Assembly (NCBI GenBank): GCA_023630585.1
Contig: CM042540.1
Location: 22,144,074-22,208,073 of the forward strand
Origin: Cranoglanis bouderius
Lineage: Eukaryota > Chordata > Actinopteri > Siluriformes > Cranoglanididae
Direction of reading: 5' to 3'
Length of the DNA: 64,000 bases
In this document: positions 44,467 to 57,530 of the stretch, piece after piece
Layout: every line of letters starts with the position of its first letter
Numbering within the stretch: position 1 is the stretch's first letter
Made by a program: the position numbers and the translations under genes
The notes under the pieces: generated by a model
What the model was told of the DNA's origin: nothing
Database searches by the model: none
What the model saw: the letters and a program-made list of their open reading frames with translations, nothing else

Positions 44467-45384
44467 GATTGTCAAATAATGTTAAAAATCATTAACATAA
44501 GTAATCATTTGAGAGCCACAACAATGATAACAAACTACTTACATTTGTCAACGGAAGTTGGTTAAAAGTTCATCTGCCATTTTTTCCAGAGGCTTCAGAA
44601 AACATGATGTCATTTCCAGTAAGGAAACATAGTGAGCATCGATGCTCCCTGGGAGTGAATGTTCCAATGCACTGGAAGGATTTTCCAATTGATACTTGGG
44701 TGCCTTCACTACTGAATTAGGGAGCTGATTGAGACACAAACCTGGCTATATTTAACTAAGGTCTCCTGTTTTCTTTGCTAATGCTAGTATAGTCTAGCAT
44801 CACTTTCAGTAGCTAACATAATTACAGTCAAACTGCTAATGGTTATTTATTTTTATTTTACTTATTATTTTACTAAATGATGTAGTGTTAAGTCATGCAT
44901 GTGACATGCACGTGCAGTTTATAATTGAAGTTGTAAGTCGACTCTGTGACCTGATGAAAATGATTAAATTTGTACAGGGTTGTACAGTAATCCTATCATT
45001 ACACCCCTGGCTCTTGAGACACTTCTCACATGTTCATCATCATTTGCTGCTTTATCCTTTGACAGGAGGCCTACATGGGTTCCATGGCAACTCTGCATTT
45101 GTGAATAAGTGGTGTGTGATCTCACTGCGGTGAATGAATAGCAATCCTGGCACCTTGTACTCAAGATTGAAGCTGTTACCATGCTGATGGGGCTCATTGG
45201 TAATTTATGCTGCAGGTATGAATGAGAGTGATACGCTTCACGAATGAGAAACAACTGACTTCATTATGTAGTAAATGAAGTCTAGGGCTGAAAATGTGGT
45301 GTGGTACATAAAGATGAAAAGAAGAGAGGAATGGCAGCAGAGGAATCAAAGAAATGCACTGTGGGCTGAATGTGGATTTGAGTG

Positions 45385-45386
<2 letters not shown>
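44467..45386. other. No gene recognised
   Basis: No recognisable gene or repeat. Confidence 0.4.

Positions 45387-45442
<56 letters not shown>
45387..45442. repeat. (TG)n microsatellite
   Basis: About 55 bp of TG dinucleotides. Confidence 0.95.
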
Positions 45443-45446
<4 letters not shown>

Positions 45447-45542
45447 CTGTGTGTATGCCTAATTCAAAGCCCCAGAAGAAAACGTCATGCAATAAAAATG
45501 ATAGGTGTGTGCCTAGAACATACATTATACATACCAGTGTTT

Positions 45543-45699
<157 letters not shown>

Positions 45700-45841
45700 T
45701 TGTTCTTGCTCTGATTGGTTTTTTGTTATTACCTCCATAGATCACTGACTCAAATTTAACTGTGACAACAAATTCTCAGGACTTAAGTAAAGCATGGGAA
45801 GCACAAGGGAATTGATGAAAAAAATATGTAGTGTATTAGAA

Positions 45842-45888
<47 letters not shown>
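45842..45888. repeat. (CT)n(CA)n microsatellite
   Basis: A short CT run followed by about 33 bp of CA. Confidence 0.93.
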
Positions 45889-45889
<1 letters not shown>

Positions 45890-46210
45890 GAGGAAGCAAT
45901 AAGTCTAGTAATTATGCAACCGTGCTGCAGATTCTTCAAAGGAGTTTGAAATTAAACCTAAAATAAATATCATTCATATTCATTTTTATAACGCCCCCAT
46001 AGTCACGACACCTCATCTGATTCTCACTCTGTAATTCTTTATGAGACTTTACTGGATGGAGATATATGAGCAAGAATGGAAACGGGATAAACACCTAAGA
46101 TTAGCCAGCCACAAATAAACAGAAACATATCTTAGTAGCCTGAAACTGCATTGAGGTATATGTATTCATATCCTGCTTATCTGGAGAGCTGTATCTATTT
46201 GAGAGAAACT

Positions 46211-46253
<43 letters not shown>

Positions 46254-47071
46254 TGAAAGATATAAGAAAGAGAAACAGGAAAGGGAGGGGGACAAAAGAA
46301 GGAGAGCCACAGAGAGAAAAAGAGAGTGAAACCTGATTTATGTTGTGTCAGACGTGCTTCGGAGAGATGACCTTCCCCACCAAAAAAAAAAAAAAAAAAA
46401 AAAAACAACCCTGGAAAGTTTATAGTTTTAAACTATTTGTAGGCTGTCCATTAAAATATTTTTGTTGTCTGTTGTCAAATAAGATGGCCGCACACTTCAA
46501 CCAAGACGTGCATATTGCAGTGTTCTCTGTGGCCTCATCTGAGGAAGAATATATAAAATTACACCTTTTAATGAAAATTTATCTATTTGACTCGACTATG
46601 ACATATTTGAGTAGCCAGAGTATGTTAAATATGTAGTTTGCTAAGTTAGTAAGTACAAAGAATCCATAAAATTGCTTCGTTGCAACATTTAAATATTCAG
46701 CACTTCGAAACTGAAGTGAAAAAGTGACTCCAATCAACTTAACATATAAACAACTTATTAGACTATTTAACCAACCAAACAGCTAGTCATAGTTCAAACT
46801 AGTCGTAATTCAGCTACAGTGGCTTCTGTAGATTATCCTCTGTTGCGGCCAATCACATGCATTTATGTAAATTAATTACCAGAAAGCTTATCAAGAAGTG
46901 AAGAGTGGTCATGAACTCACAAAGATTAGACTCGTCCATTCTAATTAGTGAAGAAAACAGTTTGTTTAAAGATGACTGGATGGAAAAGTTTATTCTGCAC
47001 TTCAGGTTACAAAGAGATTCATCTGTTCAGAGTCCATGGCACTAGTCAAATGTGAAGCACCAGTGGGAAAC

Positions 47072-47073
<2 letters not shown>
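45889..47073. other. No gene; GA array and poly(A)
   Basis: Contains a (GA)n array (46212-46248) and a 24-bp poly(A) run (46381-46404). No gene recognised. Confidence 0.45.
46212..46248. repeat. (GA)n microsatellite
   Basis: About 36 bp of GA dinucleotides. Confidence 0.94.

Positions 47074-47140
<67 letters not shown>
47074..47140. repeat. (CA)n microsatellite
   Basis: About 66 bp of CA dinucleotides. Confidence 0.95.
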
Positions 47141-47143
<3 letters not shown>

Positions 47144-47597
47144 AATCATTAAAGTTTAAGCACTAAAAGGTTGTCACTGTTCAGTCATGTTATTTGCTTT
47201 GTGCGCAAGGAATTTTATGTGGCTGTATCTTCACAAACTTTTAGATGAACGCCCGTTTTCCAAACTCTTTACAAACTACTTGATTTAAAAATGAACACAC
47301 CTATCCACCATACTGGCCCTGACCAGGATAAAGTATTTACTGGAGATGAATAAATGAATGAATGAATCAACTAATAGATTCTCTACTTGTAGTGAAGGCC
47401 ACACTTGACTATATAAAGACAGAAGCCAGTGTGAATGTAAACATAAATCAGGCTTGAAAGCAAGAGAGAGGCTAACCCTTTGAGCAGGGCCAGGGTGGAG
47501 ACACTTGTGTTAATCCTAACAGAAGCTGTGAGGTAATTCTGTCAGACCAAACTCCCCACATCACTAAATCCAATTGAGGGGTAATGCTTATGTTCAC
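47141..47597. other. No gene recognised
   Basis: No recognisable gene or repeat. Confidence 0.4.
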
Positions 47598-47611
47598 AAC
47601 ACACACTCACA

Positions 47612-47668
<57 letters not shown>

Positions 47669-47691
47669 AGAGAGGGAGGGAGAGAGAGAGA
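47598..47691. repeat. (CA)n(GA)n microsatellite
   Basis: About 65 bp of CA followed by GA-rich repeats with GGGA interruptions. Confidence 0.94.
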
Positions 47692-47699
47692 TCATAAAG

Positions 47700-47830
47700 A
47701 TATCTCATAAGAGTCAACCCTGCTAATGAAAAGCATTCCCACAATATGATGCTACCACCATCATGTTTCGCTGTAGGAATGGTAGTCTCAGGGTGATGAG
47801 GATGTCGCAAAGCCTCCTCCTACTTTTGAT
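47700..47830 (-). pseudogene. Tc1-like transposase core fragment
   Basis: On the minus strand TIPTAKHDGGSIILWECFSL reads as the Tc1 core normally seen as T.KHGGGS.M.WGC. Only about 40 codons survive, next to a microsatellite. The neighbouring sequence gives no inverted repeats. Confidence 0.65.
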
Positions 47831-48249
47831 TTTTCCCACCCACCCCCCTTAGAAATTGTTGACTTAAAAAAAAAAAAAAACATTTTAGTTAATAAACTGA
47901 CATCTCACTTTTTTTGCACCAATTACAGAGCACAGAATCCCCACAACTTACTCATTTTAAAACAAAATCAATGTTTCCCATTGCTTGTGTATCTGTCTCT
48001 ATGGTGTGCAATAGATCATATGGACATGTGGAATTCTGCTTAGTTGCATTCTGTCTCTTGTTTAACAGAGTATCAGGACATTCAGTTTGAGAAATGGGAA
48101 ATAAGGTGGCCAGCAACTCCACCATCAACAAACCTGAATGAACGCGTGAAAGTGGAGGGAGACAGCATCCAAACATCCCAGTTCACCACAACACTCTATG
48201 CCTGAGGCCTCTAAATCTGCTACTTTACCTAAGAAAAAATTATTCACAA
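47831..48249. other. No gene recognised
   Basis: Contains a 15-bp poly(A) run near 47866. Nothing else is recognised. Confidence 0.4.
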
Positions 48250-48625
48250 AAAACTTGACTAAACAAATATGCTTTCAGACTCGACTTAAACACTGTGACT
48301 GTGTCTGAGTCCCAAACACTAATTGGAAGGTGGTTCCATAACTGTGGGGCTTTGTAAGAGAAAGCTTTTCCCCTGCTGTAGCCTTCACTATTCGAGGTAC
48401 CAACAAATAGCCTGCATCTTTTGATCGAAGTAGGTGTGGCGGATCATAAAAGACCAAAAGTTCGCTCAAGTACTGTGGCGGCTTTATAGGCCAATAGTAG
48501 TATTTCATAATCAATGCAAAACTGGGAGCCAATGCAGTGTGGATAAGATAGGGGTGATAATAAGTTTGGCAACAGCATCATGTGTGATGTGCTTGCCATG
48601 TTCCATGTTAAAGTTCATCGCAACC
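48250..48625. repeat. Dispersed fish repeat (GGGAGCCAATGCAGTG type)
   Basis: Contains TGCTTTCAGACTCGACTTAA, GGCTTTGTAAGAGAAAGCTT, GGCTTTATAGGCCAATAGTA and CTGGGAGCCAATGCAGTGTG in that order. I recall this ordered set from a common teleost dispersed repeat. No coding capacity is seen, and the class is unknown to me. Confidence 0.5.
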
Positions 48626-48662
48626 TTGCAACAACTTCCCGATCCAGCCATGAGAATAATTT

Positions 48663-48697
48663 CAATACATATATATATATATATATATATGTATTGA

Positions 48698-48729
<32 letters not shown>

Positions 48730-48742
48730 GTATTGAAATTAT
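48663..48742. repeat. Palindromic (TA)n block
   Basis: TTCAATACATATATAT on the left mirrors ATATATATGTATTGAA on the right, with a second ATGTATTGAATATATACAT palindrome in the middle. The block could form hairpins or a cruciform. Confidence 0.85.
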
Positions 48743-48844
48743 AATAAATAATATATATGTTTGTTTGTTTGTTTGTTTTTTTTTGTTTTTTTTTTCAGAT
48801 AGCCTTTAAGAATGCCTTTGACAAAATCTTTGAGAAATCATTCT

Positions 48845-49135
48845 CATGAATGGATCGGGAAAATCTGATAAGAGAGGTCAGAGTAGAATGGCCAGTCTGA
48901 TTCAAGCTGACAGGAAGGTTTTGGTAACTCAAAAAAAGCACTGTGCTGAGCAGAAAAGCATGTCAGAACACTCAGTGCATCAATCCTTGAGGCAGATGAA
49001 GTCCACAATGGGTTCCACTCCAAGCCAAGAACAGGAAACTGAGGCTACAGTGATCACTGGTTCACTGAAACTAGACACACTGAAAATTGAGAAAATGTCA
49101 CCTGGTCTTTTTCCAGACTTCAGTTGCCCACTTCA
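48845..49135 (+). pseudogene. Degraded Tc1-like transposase relic (family R, copy 3)
   Basis: The open frame gives KRGQSRMASLIQADRKVLVT, EQKSMSEHSVHQSLRQMKS and EATVITGSLKLDTLKIEKMS, a diverged version of the DNA-binding half also seen at 28720-29165 and 10540-11060. The catalytic core is missing. The 148-codon frame extends beyond the homology and is not a gene. Confidence 0.65.
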
Positions 49136-49633
49136 TCTTTTGCCCACTGTAGCCTCAGATTCCTGTCCTTGCCTGACAGCAGTAGAACCCAATATGGTCT
49201 TTTGCTATTGTAGCCCATCCACTTCAAGGTTCAGTTCAGTACAGCAAAGCAATAAAGAAATAAAAAACTATTCACTGATTTTCAATCCATGAATCCTGTA
49301 ACCAAAAAAGGACTTTTCATTTCCCAATGCTACTTTCATGACCTTTCTAAACCTTAATTATTTTTGTTTGCAAACGAAGCACTTTCAGTAACTTTCAGTA
49401 CTCCTAGGCCCTCAGATAAATATGTGGAAAGGGAGAGAGAGGAAGGGGGTAAGGACAGAGAAGTTAAAAGGGACATCATACTTTTTCTTTTCTTTTTTTT
49501 TTTTTATGAATGTGCGGTTCTTTGCCTGAAATTATGGTGTGTTGGCTACATAAATCATACCACCACAACTTTTGTAATGAAGAAACTACCGTAGAAGGGA
49601 GGGGAAGCCATTTAATGTCAAGGATGCTGTAAC

Positions 49634-49634
<1 letters not shown>

Positions 49635-49707
<73 letters not shown>
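49635..49707. repeat. (TG)n microsatellite
   Basis: About 72 bp of TG dinucleotides. Confidence 0.95.
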
Positions 49708-50834
49708 TAGTTGATTTATGGGCTCAACACTGAACAGTCCTTGGCAGTGTAACACATAAAGCCCTTATCTGCTACGTGTAGTGTAAGGTGCCTCGTATCC
49801 AAAAGTTTTCATGAAGAGCCAGTGAGTTTGGCCATTCTGCATTTTTACTGTTAAGAAAACAACAGAACCCAACTACTGCAATAAATGAGAACATAAACTC
49901 TAGAATTGGAAAACATACACCGGCTTCCACTATCGTGAGAAATTGCAGGGTTTAGTTTAAAAAAAAATAATTAAAAAAATGTTGAGTAAACTGACTTCCA
50001 CGGTATCTACAAAACGTGCTTTTCCACCTTGTACCACAGTACTAAATGCCAAGTAAAAAACAACCCCTTAATATTTTTGAAGGATACAAAAAGACATAAA
50101 ATCACTATTGACTGACAGAACAGAAATGGAAAAAAGCATTATACCAAAAAAGCATTACTAAGAACAAGCACTAATCTTGTCCTAAATCTCTGCTGCAGGG
50201 TTGATGGTAGAGATTGCAATAATAATTCAGTTAAACTTGTTCTGATACACATCAACATCTTTCTGCAACAATGCCTGTTAATGTTCAGATGTCAGATTCA
50301 CTGAATTGACATCCACTACAATGTCATAATTCACATGATTCACATGCATGGGTGTAGCACAGTTGTTACTGAATTCCTTAAACAAATCTTACTAGTTGAT
50401 TGGAACCAACCGCCCGTATCTTGTTTTCTTCTGCAGAAAAGTGACATGAAAGTGAGCCATTTACTGAAAGTAAAGCTTTGAGGCACCGACTTACTATAAA
50501 AAGACCAAGGAGATTATAATCAATGTTGCACTGTAGATGTTTCTCTAAAAGTAAGTCTTACTTTTATTTTTGGTCTAATCCTTTAATGAAACCAGGAGAC
50601 TGGTTTCGATTGACTCACATGATTCCATACATTTTAGTGTTGGTTCAAGTGTATCAAGTGGTCCAATAATTGCAAAGTTGGTTGCTTGACCATTTTTGTG
50701 ACTGCTTTTATCACAGGAGAAGCAACACCACAGCTCTGTTTATGACACTGTTCATTTGTAAAACACACAACTGTAATTCCATATTTGGATAAAATCTATT
50801 CAAGCATACCAACTGTACATATGTACCAACATGA
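49708..50834. other. No gene recognised
   Basis: AT-rich sequence with no recognisable gene or repeat. Confidence 0.4.
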
Positions 50835-50995
50835 TAGATCAGGCTGGTTCTTCAGATCTGGCCCTCGAGGTCCACTTTCCTTCAAAGTTTAACTCCAACC
50901 CTAGTCAAACACACCTGAACAAGCTAACCCAGTTCTTCAGGATTGCTAGAAAATTACAGGCAGGTAAGTTTGGAAGTTGGAGAACCCTATGATAG
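50835..50995. repeat. MITE-like dispersed repeat
   Basis: Contains GATCTGGCCCTCGAGGTCCA, AACTCCAACCCTAGTCAAAC, ACACCTGAACAAGCTAACCC and TTGGAAGTTGGAGAACCCTA. The two sides are roughly inverted (CTCCAAC.. against GTTGGAG). I recall this ordered set from a common fish repeat. Confidence 0.55.
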
Positions 50996-51657
50996 ATCAT
51001 GCTTCATCGTGCCAATATAGACCTCATTGACAAGCAAACTATTGTATGTCAATCATAATTGACTGTAAAATACTTATAGTAGATTTCTAATAGCCCTAGC
51101 ACTGTAACCAGTGAAATCTCAAACTCAAAATTGTTACAACAGAATGCTACTATAGAGGACTTATTTCTGTGAAAATTTCAGGTTCTTATCTGGTTCCCAA
51201 CCAGAGATATTCAACCTGAAATTGATGGGAATTTTTTTTTTAAATTGCACTTTTTGTCCCTATTAAAAAAAATAAATAAAAAAAAATAAAAAGTCTCAAA
51301 CCTGAAATGTTCTGCATGCACAATATACTTACCTAGGTATCCCCTAAAAATTAAGACCGAGACTTGAACCCTTCCCATTATATATTACCCTAAAAGTGGA
51401 GCTTTGAGCAATCTTGAGCATTACATTTGGAAGTTCTAAGTTTAAGGAACAAGAATGTGCAAAATTGTGCAAAATTGTTCCAAGGAGCTAGGCCCATCCT
51501 GAGCCAAGATATTGAGGTTTCTGTAAACAACTGTATAACCAAGATTTGTTGTGTGCCATGACACAAAGATGCCCATCATAGTTAAACCAAGTAAAAAAAA
51601 ACAAAAAAGAAATGGTGGTTTTGCAAGGCCAATACATAGAGGTAATCACTTAAAAAA

Positions 51658-51689
<32 letters not shown>

Positions 51690-53237
51690 ATAAAAAATGG
51701 TCGCGCAACCTACATTGGACCACTTGAGATGAACTGACCCTGTTTTAGTGTTGCAGGGTAGAGTACTCCCAGACCAGGGTTGTGAATGTGTGTCGTAACT
51801 TGTGTGCCCTTTGTGTGCTTAAAGGAAAACCACCCTGAACCACAGAAATCTTTTTTGATGTGCTTAATGATTCTAGTGCTAATTTGTGGGTTGGTTTCTT
51901 CTTCACCATTTCCCAGCACCATTCAGTGTCATACTAATGAGAAATCCAATGTAGAAGTATTGGAGACAGCAAACGTTTGACTCAAAGTTCCACATGACTA
52001 CGAGCAGTCAATTGATGGCAGTATTAGTATGAATGTTGAATCTTTGGAAGGACTATAAAGTGCTGCTGCATCAGTCTCTTTAGGAAAGTAGTTGAACAGT
52101 ATTGTGGGTAATGTTGCATTAAAGGTGTATGAGATAAGTTTAGTCTCATTGTTTTAAAGATTAGGTCTCTAACAGTTAGGTGGGTTTGGCATTTCAGTGA
52201 TTCCCGCCCATATTTACAAAGCTCCGCTCCAAGGATCTGTACAGTGTCCATAAAATGACTGACAGTAGGCTCATCCAAACAAAAACAAGCAATCGGGGCT
52301 GGATGTCAGTTTTCCAAATGCTTCCTAAGCGACTTAATACACTTTTGTTAAGGCCATGGCTTAATGCATTGTCACTGGGTTTTTCATGTTCTACATATCT
52401 TCCATGGTTATTTATTCAAATTTGGAATAAAAAATAAATTGACTATTGCAAAATAAATCTTGGATGCTGTGGAAGATCACATGTAAATTATAAAGATTAA
52501 TATGCAAGTACTAAAGCTGGATTTGTCATTTAAATAATGTTCAGAATAGAACGTCTCACTTTTATTTTAGGTCTAGTTCTTTAATGCTAATCCCACAAAC
52601 CAGATGGTCAGCAGAATTTTTTTTCAAATGAGTCTAAGATTGAAAGAAAAAAAAAAAAAAAGACCAACTGTGAAGCTGATAAGATCGCCTAACTCTCCAT
52701 GTTCTTAAGTTTCACTGACTGTATGTTTAAAAGTGTACTGAGACATCACTAAATTACATTTGCAAGGCTTGAAGATGCAGGAATTGCAGTGAGTTCTAGA
52801 GAAAAAAAATTGAATTCTTTAATAAAAAGGCTAAGATAGTTTGTTAATGTTGCTAGTGTACCTTTACTCTACAAGCTAATGGCTTTCTTAGCTACATGTG
52901 TAGCAAAAAAAAAAAAAAAGCACTCCTGATAAATCAACAAGCTAAGATGACTAAGCCCAGGACAGGAGTGCTAAACGAATTTGACCTCAGCTGTTGCAGA
53001 TAACTGTTAAAAAGAATGCGAAGTGAGGAAAGATAAACATAATGAAGATAATCAGTGAAACTCCAGGGCATGCTGATAGTGAAGCGATAATTGATTACTT
53101 TTCATTGTGTGGAACCAATTCCATGAGAAAATCTTTGTTATCTTGGCTACGTCATTTTGGCTTTTGTGCTTACACTATTAGCAGGTCATTTGTGTTAACT
53201 GAAATTGGGCTGGTGAGTGACTCACACTCTCAGTGTG

Positions 53238-53238
<1 letters not shown>
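50996..53238. other. No gene; one GA array
   Basis: A (GA)n tract lies at 51655-51689 and poly(A) runs near 52648 and 52907. Short frames (for example 51786-51980 and 52024-52278) have no recognisable motifs. Confidence 0.45.

Positions 53239-53327
<89 letters not shown>
53239..53327. repeat. (CT)n(CA)n microsatellite
   Basis: About 38 bp of CT followed by about 50 bp of CA. Confidence 0.95.
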
Positions 53328-53329
<2 letters not shown>

Positions 53330-55136
53330 ACATACATGTATACATGAAAGAGCCATAACAAAAGAATGAAAGAGACAGAAAGAGAAGAGTCCAGTGCATT
53401 TGTACAGTCATAATAAGTCATCTTAATTTGTTTGTTTCGTCCTTTTTGGTAGCGTTCCATCATTCTTTATGCAGTTAATACCATGAGACTCCATTTCATA
53501 AGACCAACCCTTTGTGTGACTCTGTATCATCAGGCTGCTATGTTTGGCATGTGGCCTTTTACTGTACAAATGACCTCATTAAAAAGACACTGAAGTTTGG
53601 AATGCTCGCCTTTTGTCTGCCTCTACATTCCAGTTCAACAGCTGGGAATAATGACTTTTGATGAACATGTGAGAACATGATCAGTGAGAAAAGAAAACAC
53701 GCACACAATAGCCTGTTTAAATCAATCTGTGAGAATGTAGGTGTGTGTGGGAAGAGAGACAGAAATAGCAGGTGGAGTTAGTTTGGTCAGAACTGGTCAA
53801 ATTAAAATCGAAATTTCCGCAAGCCAGTGTGACCAGAAATCAGTTGGTTATTTATTTTAAAACACGTGGGAATGATGCAATATGTGTAGCACTCTGGGAA
53901 AATCCATTGGATGTCGCAATGGCTAAATTCTGGCGAACAGCCAATAAAGACAAAAATTGCGCTTTGTTTTCTGTCGATAACATACTTGGATGCCTCATCT
54001 TTAAAAAAATAAATAAATAAATAAATAATTAACATATTTTACTAAAACAATGTGGAAATGGTTTTATTTAGGCTACATTCTAAAATCAGGTATTTTTGGC
54101 CTCATCAATCACAAAAAAATCAACTCTGCAAAATCCTGTACGAACTGCAATATGGCATAGCATTATTGACATAAGCCTAATGAATTCAGCTTGTAATCAG
54201 ATACCAAATGTCAAATTGTCTGCGATGCTCCTGTGCCATAAAATCATCATCAAAACAGAGAAGAGCATTTGCACACAATGTACAGATGACAGCGGACAAA
54301 ATTTTAAAAAGGTTTAAATGTCTTAATAATAACAAGAAATTTAGGCACCAGAACACAACTGACTCAATGAATCAGCGATTATTGTATTAACATACAGTAT
54401 GTTAATGTGAACAGAGATCACTCAAGTGAAGAGAAGATGATGAGGCTTGGGTTTCCATGCAACAAGTGAATTTTACCTCAGGTGGTGAGACAGAGACTGA
54501 TGTGTATGATCCTGATAATCAAACTGATGTTATTTCCTATAGCAAAGTTATAATTCTGTAAAATTTTCCAGTAATGTTGTTTTTCCATAGGTACATTAGG
54601 TTAGAAATGTAGAATTGGGCAAGACTTTCAGTCTTTCAGTGGAATTGGAATGACCTACATTTTATTCTCAAAACAAAAAACATGCTGCCTTTTATAACCT
54701 AATTCTCAAGGTCAATTCTAATCTACATTTTTAGGCTCATCAGGGTCAATTATGGGTATTGTAATCCAAAAGTGACACCGCTTTAATCAGTCATGTTTAC
54801 AATTTCCACTCAATTTGAAATCTGGGTCGAAACTGGCCCAAACACAATCAACCACACCTATTGTTTGTGTGGCACTTCAATCCAGAGCCGATAATGGCCG
54901 ATATTATCTCATCAAGGTTATTGTGTTCTGGGAGCCTGATTGAGAGTTTCATCAGCATCATTCTACAGAGGCACAGATGAAAAAGGTAAGCACAGGCCAG
55001 CGAAATTTAGGAATAATAAACCAAGGGAGAACAAAGTAACCCTTGATTGTTTTTAAAAAAGTAAAACAATGCAAGTCATGCAAATCCATTGAGAGTTTAT
55101 AACCAGCTTTTCATACATGAAAACCTGAACTTTACA
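53328..55136. other. No gene recognised
   Basis: No recognisable gene. A short (AAAT)n run lies at 54007-54027. Confidence 0.4.
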
Positions 55137-55565
55137 TTTCCATTTCCATTTATAGCATTTAGCAGACGCCCTTATCCAGAGCGAAGTGTGTTAAATTCTC
55201 CATCAATGAATATTTCATTTCTGGTTCATACGATTACAAGAAAGTGTACTGAACACAAACCTGTTGAAAAGAGAGCGACTGTTAGGAGTTTTTTTTTTTG
55301 AAGAAGAAGAAGAAGAAAACACTAACTATCAAGGGGTAAGTATTTAAGAAAGAGGTATGTCTTTAGGCTTTTCTTGAAGATAGCCAGCGACTCAGCTGTT
55401 CTGACATTGATGGGAAGTTCATTCCACCACCTTGGTGCCAGAACAGAGAAAAGTCGTGAGGCAGATCTACCTTGTATCCTAAGAGAGGGCGGGACCAGTC
55501 GAGCAGTGCTTGTTGACCTGAGGTAGCGTGGTGCGGTGCATGGGGTGATGAGAGCTCTTTGCTAC
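55137..55565. repeat. Dispersed fish repeat (TTAGCAGACGCCCTTATCC type)
   Basis: Begins with CATTTAGCAGACGCCCTTAT and CCAGAGCG, and continues with GTCTTTAGGCTTTTCTTGAA, GACTCAGCTGTTCTGACATT, TTCATTCCACCACCTTGGTG and GAGAGGGCGGGACCAGTCGA. I remember these blocks in this order from a widespread teleost repeat. A (GAA)n run at 55300-55317 lies inside. No protein is encoded. Confidence 0.55.
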
Positions 55566-56579
55566 TTTTCATGTGACTCTAATAATTTATGTATGTAGCA
55601 TCAATGTAGCATTTTTGCATGAAAACTGTATGTTCTGAAATTAAGTAATTTGCATATTAATATTTATAATTACCATGTGATCGTCAGTGGCACTGAATAA
55701 TTATTTCATTTTGTTATAAGGATTCTGAGTTGACATAGTTTAAATTTCTTTCATTGACATGTTGGTCTAGGTTGACGTTGGTTAACAGTTTACTACATTA
55801 CCTATAAATGCTGACTGGCTGTGGTGTCAGTGAGATTTAATTCTCTCTTCATCTCTACCTGAAGAGACTGATGCAGCAGAGCTTTAGTCCTTCAGTCTGT
55901 CCAGCTCTCTCACCTCCTCACCCATACACTCTACTCAAACATACCACAATGTAAACACATTTAATGTGTTTCAGGGTGGAGTTTTCCTTTAAGCCAGTAC
56001 ATAAATGTTTGGCCAAATTTTTGGCCAATATGTAATGTTAAACCTGTCATTTAAATGTGCTCTTTTACTTGTTCTTATACCTCTCATTGTCTCAATGGCA
56101 TTCAGATTATAGCTAATAAAACTGCCAGGACAGATTTACAGGCAGATTTATAGGATTTATAGATTTTTTTGCTCATTTAAATGTAACAGTAGTTAAACTG
56201 TGCTGTAACTGTGTTAACGCCCATTATGAAATTCTGAACTCTGCATGTCCACCTTTCGCTCTCAGTTAAACACCAATGCTTTCTTTCCTCTTATCTATCT
56301 GTGTACAGTTGTAATGTAATGATAACACACTGTACATAAATACACACAGCAGTTGCCTTCGCGTAGCATGAGTTGAGGCTAAGGCTAAATACGCAACTTA
56401 GCCGGCCTCATTAAAGGAAATGTCATCGTGGCTAATGGAAAAAAGAGGCCTTTAACCCAGGGTCAGTAGAGCAACCATGCTAGTTCAATCAATTTACTTA
56501 ACCCACTACACTTGAAATACTTCCAGAACTGGGGCTCTGACAGCTAAGGCCAGTGGAGATTCTAGTGAGCTCTGGTATA
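55566..56579. other. No gene recognised
   Basis: No recognisable gene or repeat. Confidence 0.4.
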
Positions 56580-56890
56580 CTTTATTTTATTTTATACCAC
56601 AGCTCTGTTGAATTCTCGATTCTGATTGGCTGGCAGACGTTCTGTGGTGTGCAATTATTTTTCAGTAAATGCACAGCTAAAGTAGATCCAGTCCGCATTA
56701 CAGTTCCATATCACTTCGCCAAGGTAACTGAAATAATGGAAGTTAAAGTTAGCCTACTGTCCACTACAGCACACACATATAACAACAAAATAACAGACAG
56801 TTTAGATTTTCCAGGAAGATGTAAGGAATAATTGACGAAGGGCCGTTGAATTATTCGAAAATTAATGTGCACCCGAGGAGGTAATGCGGC
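56580..56890. repeat. Dispersed repeat sharing the GGAATAATTGAC end
   Basis: CCACAGCTCTGTTGAATTCT followed by CGATTCTGATTGGCTGG resembles 21182-21225. Its other end, GGAATAATTGACGAAGGGCC then GTTGAATTATTCGAAAA (56825-56861), is found twice more in the palindrome at 57425-57530. Confidence 0.6.
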
Positions 56891-56932
56891 TACAACATGA
56901 AGTGGAGGTTTGAGCCATTGATATGCAGATAT

Positions 56933-56933
<1 letters not shown>

Positions 56934-56987
<54 letters not shown>

Positions 56988-56988
56988 T
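56934..56988. repeat. (GA)n microsatellite
   Basis: About 55 bp of GA dinucleotides with one AAAG interruption. Confidence 0.95.
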
Positions 56989-57179
56989 AAGAAAAAAGAA
57001 AGCGAGCACATGTGATTGCAGTAACGAGACAGAAAAGCCAGTGAACAAGTATTTATTTATTCATTGTAATTTCTGCAGTAATAAAAAAATGAAAAAACCT
57101 GTGAACAACTAGGCCTATTGATATTTATTTATTTGTTTGTTCTATTTTTATATTATCAGCATGAAACAAAAAAAACTGT

Positions 57180-57181
<2 letters not shown>

Positions 57182-57231
<50 letters not shown>
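57182..57231. repeat. (CT)n microsatellite
   Basis: About 48 bp of CT dinucleotides. Confidence 0.95.
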
Positions 57232-57233
<2 letters not shown>

Positions 57234-57424
57234 GAAACTACATATCAATGGCTCAAGCCTCTGTTACTAGCTTCAAAATTATGTTTTGGAGTTAGTAACG
57301 GAGGCTTGAGATGTGAAATAAATTAGTTCCACACACAAGAGCATTTTAAGGACAAAAGCCTGACAAATATCTTAAAATAAAATATCTGACCAATGTCTTG
57401 AGGTGTGGTAACTGTGGTATAAGT

Positions 57425-57530
57425 GGAATAATTGACTCCGGTCCGTTGAATTATTAGAAAATAATGCACAATAAAAATAATGGGTGGGCATTATTTTCTA
57501 ATAACTCAACGGCCCGTTGTCAATTATTCC
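57425..57530. repeat. Long imperfect palindrome
   Basis: The left arm 57425-57467 (GGAATAATTGACTCCGGTCC..) and right arm 57488-57530 are inverted copies with few mismatches, separated by about 20 bp. Both arms resemble 56825-56861. Confidence 0.9.

Noticed and set aside
48846..49292. 148-codon frame as a real gene
   Set aside because: Its first two thirds are a degraded Tc1 transposase in the original frame and the rest is random; it lacks the catalytic domain.
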